The notes: generated by a model from the letters alone, not told the origin. DNA of 35,236 bases from Deltaproteobacteria bacterium CG_4_9_14_3_um_filter_63_12 (GCA_002789955.1 PFUG01000359.1:1-35236), one strand, 5' to 3'. Counted from the stretch's first letter, positions 25,642 to 33,903 are shown. Program-made: numbers and translations.

Positions 25642-26183
25642 GCACTCCCCTCGAAATCTTGGTCTACGGACCCGACGACGCCGGCAAGCGAAGCAACGTC
25701 GGCGTTTGCTACGAGTCGACTTCGCCGCAACGGCGCACAGGCCCCATTGCGCTGCTCCTGGGGAACGGCTTCGCCAGAGCCTACGAGGTGAGGCCAAGTC
25801 TGTTTCGCGTCACTTGTCCGGCGCTGCGGCTGACGTTGCTGGGGAGCTCGCAGACGCCGCAGAGCGTGCGCTGGGAGTTGATGCGGCGAGCGGCGGGGGT
25901 GCTTTTTGTGGCCGACAGCCAGCGCGACCGACAGAACGTCAACCATCGCTTTCTCGAGGACCTGGAGCTGGGGCTCGCGGCGTCGGGTCGCGAGATGGCT
26001 GCGGTGCCCTTGGTCCTGCAATACAACAAGCGCGATCTGCGAGGTGCGGTCGGGGTCGAGGAGATGCGCACGGGGCTCAACCCGTGGTTCCCGTTGGTGC
26101 CGGATTTCGAGGCCATGGCGGGGGTCGTGCACGGGCCGGGGGTTCTCGACAGCTTGGAGGGGCTGGTGCTGCGGCTCGGGTGA
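25638..26183 (+). CDS. Degenerate MglA/Ras-like small GTPase
   Basis: This 181-residue protein starts with GTG inside the LRR gene's stop region (4-nt overlap). The fold order is that of MglA. The P-loop-like ILVYGPDDAGKRSN has Arg18 where GxxxxGK[S/T] needs Ser/Thr. A VLFVADSQRDRQNVN block follows, as in MglA's VVFVADSQ. The guanine-specificity motif NKRD is intact at residues 130-133 (LQYNKRDL). The ending NPWFP...GVLDSLEGLVLRL is also MglA-like. The switch II position, DxxGQ or TVPGQ in relatives, reads LGSSQTPQS. Nucleotide binding may therefore be weak and hydrolysis lost. MglA sets polarity and motility in myxobacteria; here the partner is probably the LRR protein. No roadblock (MglB) gene is nearby. 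Confidence 0.85.
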   Translation: MSTPLEILVYGPDDAGKRSNVGVCYESTSPQRRTGPIALLLGNGFARAYEVRPSLFRVTCPALRLTLLGSSQTPQSVRWELMRRAAGVLFVADSQRDRQNVNHRFLEDLELGLAASGREMAAVPLVLQYNKRDLRGAVGVEEMRTGLNPWFPLVPDFEAMAGVVHGPGVLDSLEGLVLRLG

Positions 26184-26477
26184 GGAGTCCTGGAGAGCGT
26201 CGACCGGTGCGGAGGCGTCTCTTGCTTCTGCACGCATCAGCGCGCAACCCTTCGGTGTTACTCGACGATTCGCCATCCCTGTCTGCGAGTTTTCGGTGCG
26301 CAGCTCCGCCGCACACCTTCCGTGTACCTCTCGCGCTGGACAGCACAGAGGTTTGCGCTTACGGATAGTCGCCAGCGATCTTTCCGCTGGCGGCCGCCCG
26401 CAAAACCCACAAAGTCCCGTGGTTGGCCGCCCGGCGAGCTCCTCGAGTTGTGACGATTGCCGCCCGCGAGGTCCCTC
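26184..26477. other. Noncoding region with repeat-like segment and hairpin
   Basis: No gene is visible. On the minus strand, 26233-26301 would encode TENSQTGMANRRVTPKGC, which resembles the first residues of the IPT/Kelch lipoprotein (20215-20290), suggesting a dispersed repeat. CGCCAGCG (26370-26377) and CGCTGGCG (26385-26392) form an 8-bp stem with a 7-nt loop and no T-run. Confidence 0.45.
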
Positions 26478-27188
26478 ATGGTCGACTACCGACGAATCTA
26501 CTCCGAAGAAGCCGACGCCTACGAACACATGGTCGCCGGCGAGGACTGCGACGGCGTCTTGCTTCCCGCCATCGAAGCGGTCTGCCCCCTCGAGGGCATC
26601 CACGTCGTCGAGGTGGGCGTCGGTACCGGCCGCATCACGCAGCTCCTGCTCGAGGCCGGCGTCGGTCGCTTGGTCGGCGTCGACCCATCCATGACCATGC
26701 TCTCCATCGCCGAGGAGAAGCTCGAAAAACGTCTCGAGCGCACCGAGGAGGTCGCCTGGTCACTGCACGTTGGCCAGGCCTCCGCCTTGCCGGTCGCCGC
26801 CGCCACGGCCGATTTGGCCATCGCCGGCTGGGTCTTCGGTCACTTCACCGGCTGGTACCCCAACTGGCGCGAACGCGTCGACCAAGCCATCGCCGAGCTG
26901 GAGCGCGTCACCAAGCCGGGCGGCGCCAACATCGTCATCGAGACCCTCGGCACCGGCGTCGAAGAGCCCCTCGCCCTCAAGGGCCGCACCGCCGAATACT
27001 ATCGCTGCCTCGAAGAAGACTACAGCTTCGTGCGCGAGACCCTGCGCACCGACTACCAGTTCGCCAGTCCGCGAGCCGCCGAGGCCGCGTGCGCCTTCTT
27101 CTTCGGAGACGCGCTCACCGAGCGCATCCGCGACAACCAGTGGAGCCGCATCCCCGAGTGGACCGGCCTGTGGTGGCGCAAGCTCTGA
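26478..27188 (+). CDS. Class I SAM-dependent methyltransferase
   Basis: This 236-residue soluble protein has the Rossmann motif I VVEVGVGTGRIT at residues 43-54, followed by the acidic VGVDPSMTML that binds the SAM ribose. A motif III-like LERVTKPGGANIVIE segment gives the post-motor strand. The N-terminal YSEEADAYEHMV is the usual cap of Methyltransf_11/25 small-molecule methyltransferases. The substrate cannot be told from sequence; the tail is Trp/Arg-rich (WSRIPEWTGLWWRKL). The ATG at 26478 has GAGG 6-7 nt upstream; a TTG at 26457 is a poorer start. It stands alone between noncoding stretches. Confidence 0.92.
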   Translation: MVDYRRIYSEEADAYEHMVAGEDCDGVLLPAIEAVCPLEGIHVVEVGVGTGRITQLLLEAGVGRLVGVDPSMTMLSIAEEKLEKRLERTEEVAWSLHVGQASALPVAAATADLAIAGWVFGHFTGWYPNWRERVDQAIAELERVTKPGGANIVIETLGTGVEEPLALKGRTAEYYRCLEEDYSFVRETLRTDYQFASPRAAEAACAFFFGDALTERIRDNQWSRIPEWTGLWWRKL

Positions 27189-27733
27189 GTCCTCGACGCG
27201 GTTGACCTGTTTGCGCTTGGGCTTGCTCCACGCGACAAGCCGCTCGCGTCCGCTGTCACGCTGGCATCCGCCGCCCCCCGCGCCTCGCCTCACACTTGCT
27301 TCACCGAAGGTTCTCGCGAACACAGCCAGCGCGCGACGCCACCCCAGAGGTCACGAACTCGACGCTGGAATAACGCCATCAACGACAACGAGTACCCCGC
27401 AACCCGCAAGGAACTCGATCATTTTCATTGCTTGCACTCCCCTTCGTTCTGACTGGGCTCCGCCGAGCCGTCAGAAAGTCGTTACTGTTGGCCATCGTGG
27501 CGAATGAGATGGTAGAATCCGATGCGATCCTGTGGAAAAAGTCGCAGTCGATTGGCCATACCAGAAACATATCGTTTGGATCACCTGTGGCGATAGTTTG
27601 GCCCGCAAAGGACAGTATTTGCCAACCGCTCGTCGTGGTACTCTTCTGATTCATCCACGTTCGGGTAAATTTGACTCGAGGCATCGCCACGAGCAGAGAT
27701 GTGGGTTGAGCCCTCATCCTCGAACCGACACCC
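27189..27733. other. Long intergenic region, partly lower in GC
   Basis: These 545 bp have no convincing gene. The segment ~27380-27690 is visibly lower in GC than its surroundings and includes one open minus-strand frame, listed separately. I see no clear repeat or terminator. Confidence 0.5.
27379..27684 (-). CDS. Possible small hypothetical protein in low-GC DNA
   Basis: From the ATG at 27684 an open frame of 101 residues reads MPRVKFTRTWMNQKS... with an aromatic-rich middle (MFLVWPIDCDFFHRIAS). I do not recognise it. Its third-position GC is far below that of neighbouring genes, and no good ribosome site is seen. It may be foreign or decaying DNA, or not a gene at all. Confidence 0.25.
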   Translation of the reverse strand: MPRVKFTRTWMNQKSTTTSGWQILSFAGQTIATGDPNDMFLVWPIDCDFFHRIASDSTISFATMANSNDFLTARRSPVRTKGSASNENDRVPCGLRGTRCR

Positions 27734-28345
27734 ATGCCCATCCCCTCAAAACTGCTCGTCTCCCTGCTCGCCCTTTGCACGCTGGCCTTGCCGGCCTGCA
27801 AGCCGCCCCTCCGTGCCGCCAAGTGGCCGACCCTCATCGGCACCGCCTGGGCCTGCGTCGACGACAAGTCCTATGCCGTGAGCCGCGTCGAGTTCAGCGA
27901 AGACGGCAAGATCACCTTCCTCGAAGAGAACTTCCCCAGCTACGGCGGCGACTTCCGCGTCATCGACGAGGACCAGCTCGCCTTGCGCAACCCCATCGGC
28001 GAGGTCACCGGCTACGACTACACCTTCGAGGGCGACCGCCTCACCCTCACCCCACAGGGCATGAGCCACGGCCTGCGCTGCCACCGCCTCGAAGAGGGCG
28101 ACGGCGACGGCCTCGTGGGCGCCCGCTCCAAGCGCTGTGCCGACACCTGCAACACCCTCTCGTCGGCCGACAAAGCCGTCCAGCGAGCCTTCGGCGACGA
28201 GCTCACGGCGCCAGGCGCCTGCCGAAAGTCCTGCGAGGAGCCCGACAAGACCCGCCTGTTGCTGCGTTGTCTCGATCCCGAACGTGACCCTGCGCCCCCA
28301 GCGGCCGAGGTCGTCCAGTGCCTCGGCGCCGGAGTCCCCGAATGA
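27734..28345 (+). CDS. Small lipoprotein of unknown function
   Basis: This 203-residue predicted lipoprotein has the lipobox LPAC (Cys22). The mature part begins with a lipocalin- or META-like beta segment (LIGTAWACVDDKSYAVSRVEFSEDGKITFLEE, then DYTFEGDRLTLTPQG), which looks like a small barrel. It ends in a cysteine-rich helical part with paired CADTCN and CRKSCEEP motifs and CLGAGVPE. The lipocalin-like reading is inference. The stop overlaps the next start (ATGA), so the two proteins are translationally coupled and probably act together in the envelope. Confidence 0.82.
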   Translation: MPIPSKLLVSLLALCTLALPACKPPLRAAKWPTLIGTAWACVDDKSYAVSRVEFSEDGKITFLEENFPSYGGDFRVIDEDQLALRNPIGEVTGYDYTFEGDRLTLTPQGMSHGLRCHRLEEGDGDGLVGARSKRCADTCNTLSSADKAVQRAFGDELTAPGACRKSCEEPDKTRLLLRCLDPERDPAPPAAEVVQCLGAGVPE

Positions 28346-29148
28346 ACCAAGACTCTCAGAATCGCTTCGTCTGGGGCCTCATCGCCGGGGTGGGCGTCTG
28401 TCTGCTGCTGCTGGTCGTCTTCCTGCTCGGCCGCGCCTCGAAAGACGACGCGCCGACGCCGCCCGTGCCACCGGTGGCGCGAGTCGACGAGGAGCCCGAG
28501 CCCTACCCCGACGAGGAGCCCGAGCCCGCAGCGCGAAAGCCTTACGAGTCTTTGTTGCAACAGCGTCGTGGCCCGCCAGCGGGAGGTTCGAGCACGACGC
28601 CGGGTCTTGGGCGAGCGGGATCCCGACTCAATTCCCTCGATCCTCCCGACGACTCCACGTTCCGCTCTCTCGACCCGTCGGGTGGGGCTCCCAGCACCGG
28701 GGTACGCCGCGACCCGCGACAGGACCGACGCATCTTCGGCCGAGCCGCAACGGGCACGGCCGCAGGCGGGGGCGACGTCCTGGACTACCTTGACGACGCC
28801 GAACGGATCATGGAGGGCGGAAAGTTCTGGGCCGACGACGAGGCCTTCGCCGAGTCGCTGTTGGTGGCGACCATGACGGGCAACAACGGCGAGCTCGAGC
28901 GGCTGCTCGAGTCGCTGCGGGGAGTCAGGCAGGAGCTGGGCGCGCTGTCGCCTCCGGCCACAGCCTCGGCCTACCACCGCGAGACGTTGGGGGTGCTCGA
29001 CTCGGGCATCAGCCTACTCGAGAAGCTGAGCGAGGCCATCGCCAGCCAGGATCCATCGGCCATGATGACGTTCCCGGCCCTGGCCGAGGAGCTGACGCGC
29101 CGAGCCGAGAAGGCTGACGCCATGGGCAAGGCCCTTCGCGGCGAGTAG
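28342..29148 (+). CDS. Membrane-anchored protein with helical C-terminal domain
   Basis: This 268-residue protein has a single N-terminal transmembrane helix at about residues 9-30 (FVWGLIAGVGVCLLLLVVFL). A Pro/Glu-rich linker follows (EPEPYPDEEPEPA), then a Ser/Gly/Pro-rich disordered part. From ~155 on it is helical, with heptad-like leucines (LERLLESLRGVRQELGAL). I recognise no family. The ATG overlaps the stop codon of the lipoprotein gene by 3 nt, which sets the start; a GTG at 28318 would be an upstream alternative. Confidence 0.8.
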   Translation: MNQDSQNRFVWGLIAGVGVCLLLLVVFLLGRASKDDAPTPPVPPVARVDEEPEPYPDEEPEPAARKPYESLLQQRRGPPAGGSSTTPGLGRAGSRLNSLDPPDDSTFRSLDPSGGAPSTGVRRDPRQDRRIFGRAATGTAAGGGDVLDYLDDAERIMEGGKFWADDEAFAESLLVATMTGNNGELERLLESLRGVRQELGALSPPATASAYHRETLGVLDSGISLLEKLSEAIASQDPSAMMTFPALAEELTRRAEKADAMGKALRGE

Positions 29149-29459
29149 CTCTCGTTTCGGGCATGTGGCGGGGGTTGGAGCCGACTCCTGGACGGGAACG
29201 GCCTCGACGGGCATGTTGGAGCATTGCACGAGCTGGTGCCCGTCCGGAAAACCGCCATCTGCGGCGTCGCCTTCCTCCCTCGCTCCGCGGCGTACCGGTG
29301 CGTGGCCCGCGTCGCTCGGTCGTCGGCTCCATGCACCTTGGGCATTTCCGAACGGGCACTCAAAAGATGTCTTAAAGAGGATTGCGTGTTTCGCTGAGGT
29401 CGGTGGAAAAAACGACCGAACTCTGAATTTCAAGATGGACTCGAACTAGGAGGTCGACC
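29149..29459. other. Intergenic region without visible features
   Basis: These 311 bp separate the membrane-anchored protein from the DUF1232-like gene. Open frames exist on both strands but have no recognisable content. A weak GGTCG/CGACC hairpin at 29398-29417 is the only structure seen. Confidence 0.4.
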
Positions 29460-29855
29460 ATGTCGGAGAGCATAGTTCCGCACATCTCGCCTATGACGCG
29501 TTTTGTTTTTCAGCACCATTTCGAGAGGGGCGAGAGACCGCGCAGCGAGCTCTTGGCGGGACTGGAGCGATGGCGCCGGCAGCTGGCCGAAGTCAAGCGC
29601 ACGCGCGAGTTCTTCGATGCACAGCTCGCCGAGCGGCTCTTGCGTGCCGCCGGGTGTCTCCTGGAGGAGCTCGGCCGCGCCAACCTCTCCGCGCACCAGC
29701 GTGACGCCATCAGCGCCGCCATCCTCTATTTGGTCGACGACGACGACGGAGAGCCGGATTTCGAGTCCCTCATCGGGCTCGACGACGACGCCGAGGTCAT
29801 GCAAGCCGTGGCCCGTTTCGTGGGTCTGGACGAGGTGGCTGGGTTCTTCGACTGA
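29460..29855 (+). CDS. DUF1232 (YkvA)-like small protein
   Basis: This 131-residue protein starts at an ATG preceded by a perfect AGGAGG. The first 60 residues are charged helix (LAGLERWRRQLAEVKRTREFFDAQLAERLL). The second half reads AILYLVDDDDGEPDFESL followed by IGLDDDAEVMQAVARFVGL. This fits the DUF1232 pattern, in which Y-V--D--PDF---GL-DDA--- is the conserved core. Members are often membrane-associated, but this one is too polar for a clear transmembrane helix. Function is unknown. The DUF2239 gene follows after 86 bp. Confidence 0.65.
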   Translation: MSESIVPHISPMTRFVFQHHFERGERPRSELLAGLERWRRQLAEVKRTREFFDAQLAERLLRAAGCLLEELGRANLSAHQRDAISAAILYLVDDDDGEPDFESLIGLDDDAEVMQAVARFVGLDEVAGFFD

Positions 29856-29860
29856 GCTTT

Positions 29861-29930
29861 TTTACCCGGCATTAAATTTACCTGGCACATGCGCTCCGTT
29901 TGTGCAATAGGTTATTTCGTCCGGGTAATA
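29861..29930. promoter_or_regulatory. Three operator-like sites before the DUF2239 gene
   Basis: TTTACCCGGCA (29861-29871) and TTTACCTGGCA (29877-29887) are direct repeats 16 bp apart. TATTACCCGGA occurs inverted at 29920-29930, just before the ribosome site. Three copies of one TACCYGG core in 70 bp suggest a repressor or activator site; which regulator binds is unknown. Confidence 0.5.
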
Positions 29931-29941
29931 AGGAGCCCCTC

Positions 29942-30529
29942 ATGCCAGCAACCTACGTAGCGTTTGTCGGTCATCGACAGTTGGCGCGCGGCGCCATCAA
30001 GGAGGTCGCGCGGGCGTGTAAACAACAGCTCGACAGTGACCCACATCGGCCGCTCCTCATCTTCGATGACGAGACGGGCTACTCCATCGATCTCGACTTT
30101 CGCGGGAGCGTGGACGACGTCATCGACCGCCTGTCCGACCACCCGCTGCTCAGCCAGGGGGCATCTCGAGCTCAGGAAGCACGCAAGCCAGGCCGACCGA
30201 AGTTGGGTGTGTTGTCCAAGGAGGTGTCGTTGTTGCCACGGCATTGGGAGTGGTTGCGCTCTCAACCGCGCAGCGTCTCGGCGACCCTGCGCGCGTTGGT
30301 CGAAAAGGCGAGCCGGGAGAATGACAGCGAAGCGCGCAGCAAACGGGTGATGGCGTCAATCCATCGCTTCATGTGGTCGCTCTCTGGCGACCTGCCCAAC
30401 TTCGAGGAGGCGTCGAGGGCTTTCTTTGCGTTCGACTACGAGGGCTTCTTCGAGACCATCGCGCAGTGGCCAGAGGACGTGCGCATCTACCTCGAGGAAC
30501 AAGTCCAGAGCCGCCTCATCGACGACTGA
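29942..30529 (+). CDS. DUF2239 family protein
   Basis: This 195-residue soluble protein matches DUF2239 along its length. It has TYVAFVGHRQLARGAIKEVA, then LLIFDDETGYSIDLDFRGS, a GRPKLGVLSKEVSLLPRHWEWL core, a segment like VMASIHRFMWSLSGDLPNFEEA, and a closing IAQWPEDVRIYLEEQV. The family has no assigned biochemical role; the LPRHWEWL-containing middle looks helix-turn-helix-like, which is inference. The ATG has AAGGAG 7 nt upstream. The operator-like repeats in front suggest tight regulation, perhaps autoregulation. Confidence 0.9.
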   Translation: MPATYVAFVGHRQLARGAIKEVARACKQQLDSDPHRPLLIFDDETGYSIDLDFRGSVDDVIDRLSDHPLLSQGASRAQEARKPGRPKLGVLSKEVSLLPRHWEWLRSQPRSVSATLRALVEKASRENDSEARSKRVMASIHRFMWSLSGDLPNFEEASRAFFAFDYEGFFETIAQWPEDVRIYLEEQVQSRLIDD

Positions 30530-30745
30530 CTCGCTTGATGGGCGCCATTGACATGGTTCGTGGCTGTGCGTTACCGAGGAGCAACGGAAGTGTATTGACG
30601 AAAGTCCATTCGCGACCCAGTCTAGTAGACCATCGTCGTGGTAATGAACGGTGACAACGGCTTCGCGTGCGACCGTCAAAGGTTTGGCGGCTGTGCGAGG
30701 CTCGGCTTCTCGTTGAAGCGTGGTCACCCACCAGGGTGAGAAAAA

Positions 30746-31873
30746 ATGCGATGGGTTGAGTACAAGAAAGGTGAGCTCGACCTGGGTGACGACGTCGCCT
30801 GGGTGCTGGCCTACACCACTGTGGACGTGGACCTCGAGGAGGCTCTCACGGACCTCGCCGCGAACTACCCAGCGGCGACGGTGTTCGGGACGACCTCTTT
30901 TCAAGGCGTTTTCACGCCGGCTGGCTTCCGCAAAGGATTTCACATGCTGGTCGGTGGAGTCGGAGACTCCATCGTGATGAAAGCCGTGCTCCTGCCGGCC
31001 GGCGAGGATTTGAAACGAGAGGTGGCCGCGGCGTGCAAGAGCCTAAAAGGGCGGCTTGGAAAACGACCCGATGTGATCCTGATGCACGCGACGCCAGGCA
31101 TCGAAGAGGACGTCGTGGAGGGCATCGATGCCAGCTTCGGCGGGGACGTCGCCGTCTATGGAGGGAGCGCCGCTGACGACACCATCAGCGGGGAGTGGCT
31201 GGTGTTCAGCGGCACAGAGAGGCTCGCCGCAGGGGTCTTGCTGGTCGCCATCGCCTCGAACGAGCCCATCTACGGCGATTTCGTCGGCGGATACTTGCCG
31301 ACCCGTCACCGCGGCACCGTCACCGCCGCCGTGGGACGGCGCCTGATGACCATCGACGGCCAACCGGCTGCGCAGGTCTACAATCGCTGGACCCAAGGAG
31401 CCATCGCTGACGCCCTCGACGGCGGTGGCAGCGTGTTGAGCGCGACGTCCATGCACCCCATCGGACGGGTCGTCGACAGGGTCATGGGGATCAGCTTCTG
31501 GTTGCTGAGTCACCCCCACCAGATCAACCCAGACGGCTCCGTCGACCTCTTCACCGACGTCGCAGTGGGCGACGACATCGCGCTGATGAGAGGCAGCGCT
31601 CAGGCGCTCGTCAACCGCGCCGAGCAGGTCGTAACCTCCTGCCTGAAGTCGGTCAGCAACCCGACGCCCAAGGGCTCGATCCTGATCTATTGTGGCGGTT
31701 GCGTGGGGGCCATCATGGACCAGGTCCAAGAGGTCGCCGCCGTCTATGCCGCCGCGACCCAAGGGGCGCCCTTCATTGGGGCTGCGACCTTCGGAGAGCA
31801 GGGGTGTTTCGTCGGCACCTCGAAGCAGAATCGGCATGGAAACCTGATGTCCTCGGTCGTGATCTTCGGCTGA
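30746..31873 (+). CDS. FIST sensory-domain protein
   Basis: This 375-residue soluble protein has a FIST_N part at ~1-190 (AATVFGTTSFQGVF, RPDVILMHATPGIEEDVVEGI, VYGGSAADD). A FIST_C part follows at ~200-370 (VYNRWTQGAIADAL, ILIYCGGCVGAIMDQ, FIGAATFGEQG). FIST domains bind small molecules, proposed to be amino acids, and usually sit next to or are fused to kinases, cyclases or chemoreceptors. Here there is no output domain. AGGGTGAG lies 5 nt before the ATG. The neighbouring CBS-pair gene lies 188 bp downstream on the same strand. Confidence 0.93.
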   Translation: MRWVEYKKGELDLGDDVAWVLAYTTVDVDLEEALTDLAANYPAATVFGTTSFQGVFTPAGFRKGFHMLVGGVGDSIVMKAVLLPAGEDLKREVAAACKSLKGRLGKRPDVILMHATPGIEEDVVEGIDASFGGDVAVYGGSAADDTISGEWLVFSGTERLAAGVLLVAIASNEPIYGDFVGGYLPTRHRGTVTAAVGRRLMTIDGQPAAQVYNRWTQGAIADALDGGGSVLSATSMHPIGRVVDRVMGISFWLLSHPHQINPDGSVDLFTDVAVGDDIALMRGSAQALVNRAEQVVTSCLKSVSNPTPKGSILIYCGGCVGAIMDQVQEVAAVYAAATQGAPFIGAATFGEQGCFVGTSKQNRHGNLMSSVVIFG

Positions 31874-31883
31874 CCTGCAGCCG
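31867..31883 (+). terminator. Small stem-loop at the end of the FIST gene
   Basis: CGGCTG and CAGCCG form a perfect 6-bp stem with a 5-nt loop overlapping the stop codon. No T-run follows, so terminator activity is uncertain. Confidence 0.35.
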
Positions 31884-32061
31884 ATAACAAAGACATCGTA
31901 CCCATATGTGATCCCCGGCCTCTCTAGGCGACGTACCCCCAGCACACCACAAACGAATCGCTGACAGGCCTCGCGCGCATTCGGTTTGCTGGGCGACCTT
32001 CGTAGGACTGGCCGATTCCCTTGAGTTGGCCGGCGGCACGAACACTGGATGGGAGAACGTC

Positions 32062-32505
32062 ATGGAAACTCAGGTCAAAGCCATACTCGAGAAGAAGGGG
32101 AACCGAGTCGTCGCCGTCGACGCCAAGGCTTCGGTGTACGAGGCCATCGGCAAGATGGTCGAGAACAAGGTTGGGGCGGTCTTCGTCATGGAACGCGACG
32201 AGGTCGTCGGCATCTTCACCGAGCGTGACCTTCTGCGTCTGGGGGGCAAACCGGGCTTCGCCCCGCAGGACACGCCAATCGACCGAGTCATGACGCGCGA
32301 AGTGGTCTTTGTGCGTCCCACCCACACGACGGGCGATTGTTTGGCGCTAATGACCGAGCGGAAATGCCGCCACCTGCCCGTCATGGATGGGTCTAAGGTC
32401 GCCGGCATGATCTCCATCGGCGACTGCGTCAAGCAGGTCGCGGAGGACGCCCACGTCGTAGTGCGCGTGCTGACCGAGTTCATCGCCAACAAGTATCCGG
32501 GTTGA
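32062..32505 (+). CDS. CBS-domain-pair protein
   Basis: This 147-residue protein is a Bateman pair. CBS1, about 10-60, reads KASVYEAIGKMVENKVGAVFVMERDEVVGIFTERDLL. CBS2, about 75-130, reads MTREVVFVRPTHTTGDCLALMTERKCRHLPVMDGSKVAGMISIGDCV. Both carry the -G-------D linkage typical of the adenosine-ligand-binding fold. It is probably a cytoplasmic regulator responding to adenine nucleotides. The start at METQVK has GGGAG 6 nt upstream; an upstream TTG would add a non-conserved tail. Confidence 0.93.
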   Translation: METQVKAILEKKGNRVVAVDAKASVYEAIGKMVENKVGAVFVMERDEVVGIFTERDLLRLGGKPGFAPQDTPIDRVMTREVVFVRPTHTTGDCLALMTERKCRHLPVMDGSKVAGMISIGDCVKQVAEDAHVVVRVLTEFIANKYPG

Positions 32506-32666
32506 CCTCAGTGTGTGAGCTTGCTCGATAGGGCTTCTCGAGGCGAGGCCTGGGGCGCAACCTCGGCGGGCAGAGCGGGGTGGAGCTTCTTCGCTGCCTT
32601 CGCGGTGGGAGCCGCCTGAGGCCTGCGCCCAAGATGCCCAGTCCACCGAATTGGTTTGGTCAGCAC

Positions 32667-33413
32667 CTACTCGAAGTAGAACCCGACAATGACCCACTTC
32701 GTGTACATCCATGTCATGGTCACGCTCACCGTCCCTTTGAGCTTTTCGGCCTCGACGTCGACGAAGACGAGCATCCAGCCTGGGTTCCCCTCGACTCGAT
32801 TGATCTCTCGTTTGGTGATCTTCCCGAGGCCGCTTTGCAGTTGGCCCTGAAGGGTCTTCGCCTGTGATTGCATGGCCTTGGGAAACTGGCCGACGAACGC
32901 CTTCCCGTCCCCCTCGATGCTGTCGACGATGGCCAGAACTCTCTCCTTTTCACTCCCTTCGGCGGGCTCGGCGCTCTTGCTCGGGTCCTCGAAGGACACG
33001 TTGGCGACCACCCACTCCGTTATGCCATCACCGATATCGACCACGTTGGTGGTGGCCTCGGTGGTGCCCTTGTCGAAGGTCACCTCGAGGAGAAGCTCGA
33101 AGCCAGGTCGGCCTTGGACGTCCTTTGTCTCCCGCGACTTGATGGCGCCGACCGAGACGAGCTCGCCGAAGTGGTCGGTGATGCCGTCGCGCACGATCTC
33201 GCTGATCAGCAGCGTCGTGGCCTCTCGCGCCTTGGGCGGGGCGTATTGTAAGTGCTCTTCGCTGCCCAGCTTGTGGAAGAAGTTCCACAGGTAGCCGCGG
33301 GCGGTCTTCTCGACCTCGTCTTGCTCGTCGGTGACGCCAGACTGGGCGAACGCGCCGTTGGAGAGCAAGGCCAGGAACAGGAATGCGGCGAGGAAGAGGG
33401 AACGCGTTCGCAT
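32667..33413 (-). CDS. Exported protein of unknown function
   Basis: This 248-residue protein has a clear signal peptide (RTRSLFLAAFLFLALLSNGAFAQ). The mature protein has a helical start (EVEKTARGYLWNFFHKLGS), then strands with paired Glu/Lys (FELLLEVTFDKGTTEATTNVV). An acidic linker (PSKSAEPAEGSEKERV) leads to a second alpha/beta part ending WMLVFVDVEAEKLKG...KWVIVGFYFE. It looks like two NTF2- or cystatin-like modules, an impression only. The ATG at 33413 has GGAG 6 nt upstream. It is convergent with the CBS gene. Confidence 0.8.
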   Translation of the reverse strand: MRTRSLFLAAFLFLALLSNGAFAQSGVTDEQDEVEKTARGYLWNFFHKLGSEEHLQYAPPKAREATTLLISEIVRDGITDHFGELVSVGAIKSRETKDVQGRPGFELLLEVTFDKGTTEATTNVVDIGDGITEWVVANVSFEDPSKSAEPAEGSEKERVLAIVDSIEGDGKAFVGQFPKAMQSQAKTLQGQLQSGLGKITKREINRVEGNPGWMLVFVDVEAEKLKGTVSVTMTWMYTKWVIVGFYFE

Positions 33414-33620
33414 CTGGAACTCCGAGTTCGGAAGACAGATCTCAGATACAGAGGCTGGCAGAAGAGAACAAGGGGAGAGACGCTCGAGGTGCGGTGATAT
33501 GCAAACGACGGTCTGCACCGCAATGCCCGCTCACGAACGCCACGCAGGTAGGCTTCTCGCCGCAAGGAGGCGCTCAAAAGACCTGGAACCGGCCCCAGAC
33601 CTTGTCGACGCGTCCCTGCG

Positions 33621-33809
33621 TCAAATCCTCTCCTCGTCTCCAATCCAGAAGACGAGCCGCCCGCCCCATGCGGTGTAGAGGATGTTGTCGTCATCGACCT
33701 GCAGGAGCAGCCGCCATCCTGCGGCCACGGCCGCCAGCGCGGGCTCGGGTGGGTCGCGAGCAACGGCTACGAAGCGGCCCGCCAACACGTAAGCGATGCG
33801 CCGCTTCAT
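33621..33809 (-). CDS. Possible 62-residue protein
   Basis: This open minus-strand frame reads MKRRIAYVLAGRFVAVARD, then GWRLLLQVDDDNILYTAW and GGRLVFWIGDEERI. Its amino-acid texture is protein-like, with a beta-rich end, but I recognise nothing. The ribosome site (AGGGCG) is mediocre. It lies in the 490-bp gap between the exported protein and the glycosidase gene; otherwise I see nothing in that gap. Confidence 0.3.
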   Translation of the reverse strand: MKRRIAYVLAGRFVAVARDPPEPALAAVAAGWRLLLQVDDDNILYTAWGGRLVFWIGDEERI

Positions 33810-33903
33810 GTCGCCCTGGATGGACACGCAGCCAGCCCGGCTTGCGCGTCCCTCCTGATTCCCCGACACTTCATGGCTGAAACCCTTCGCCCACGAGCCA
33901 ACC

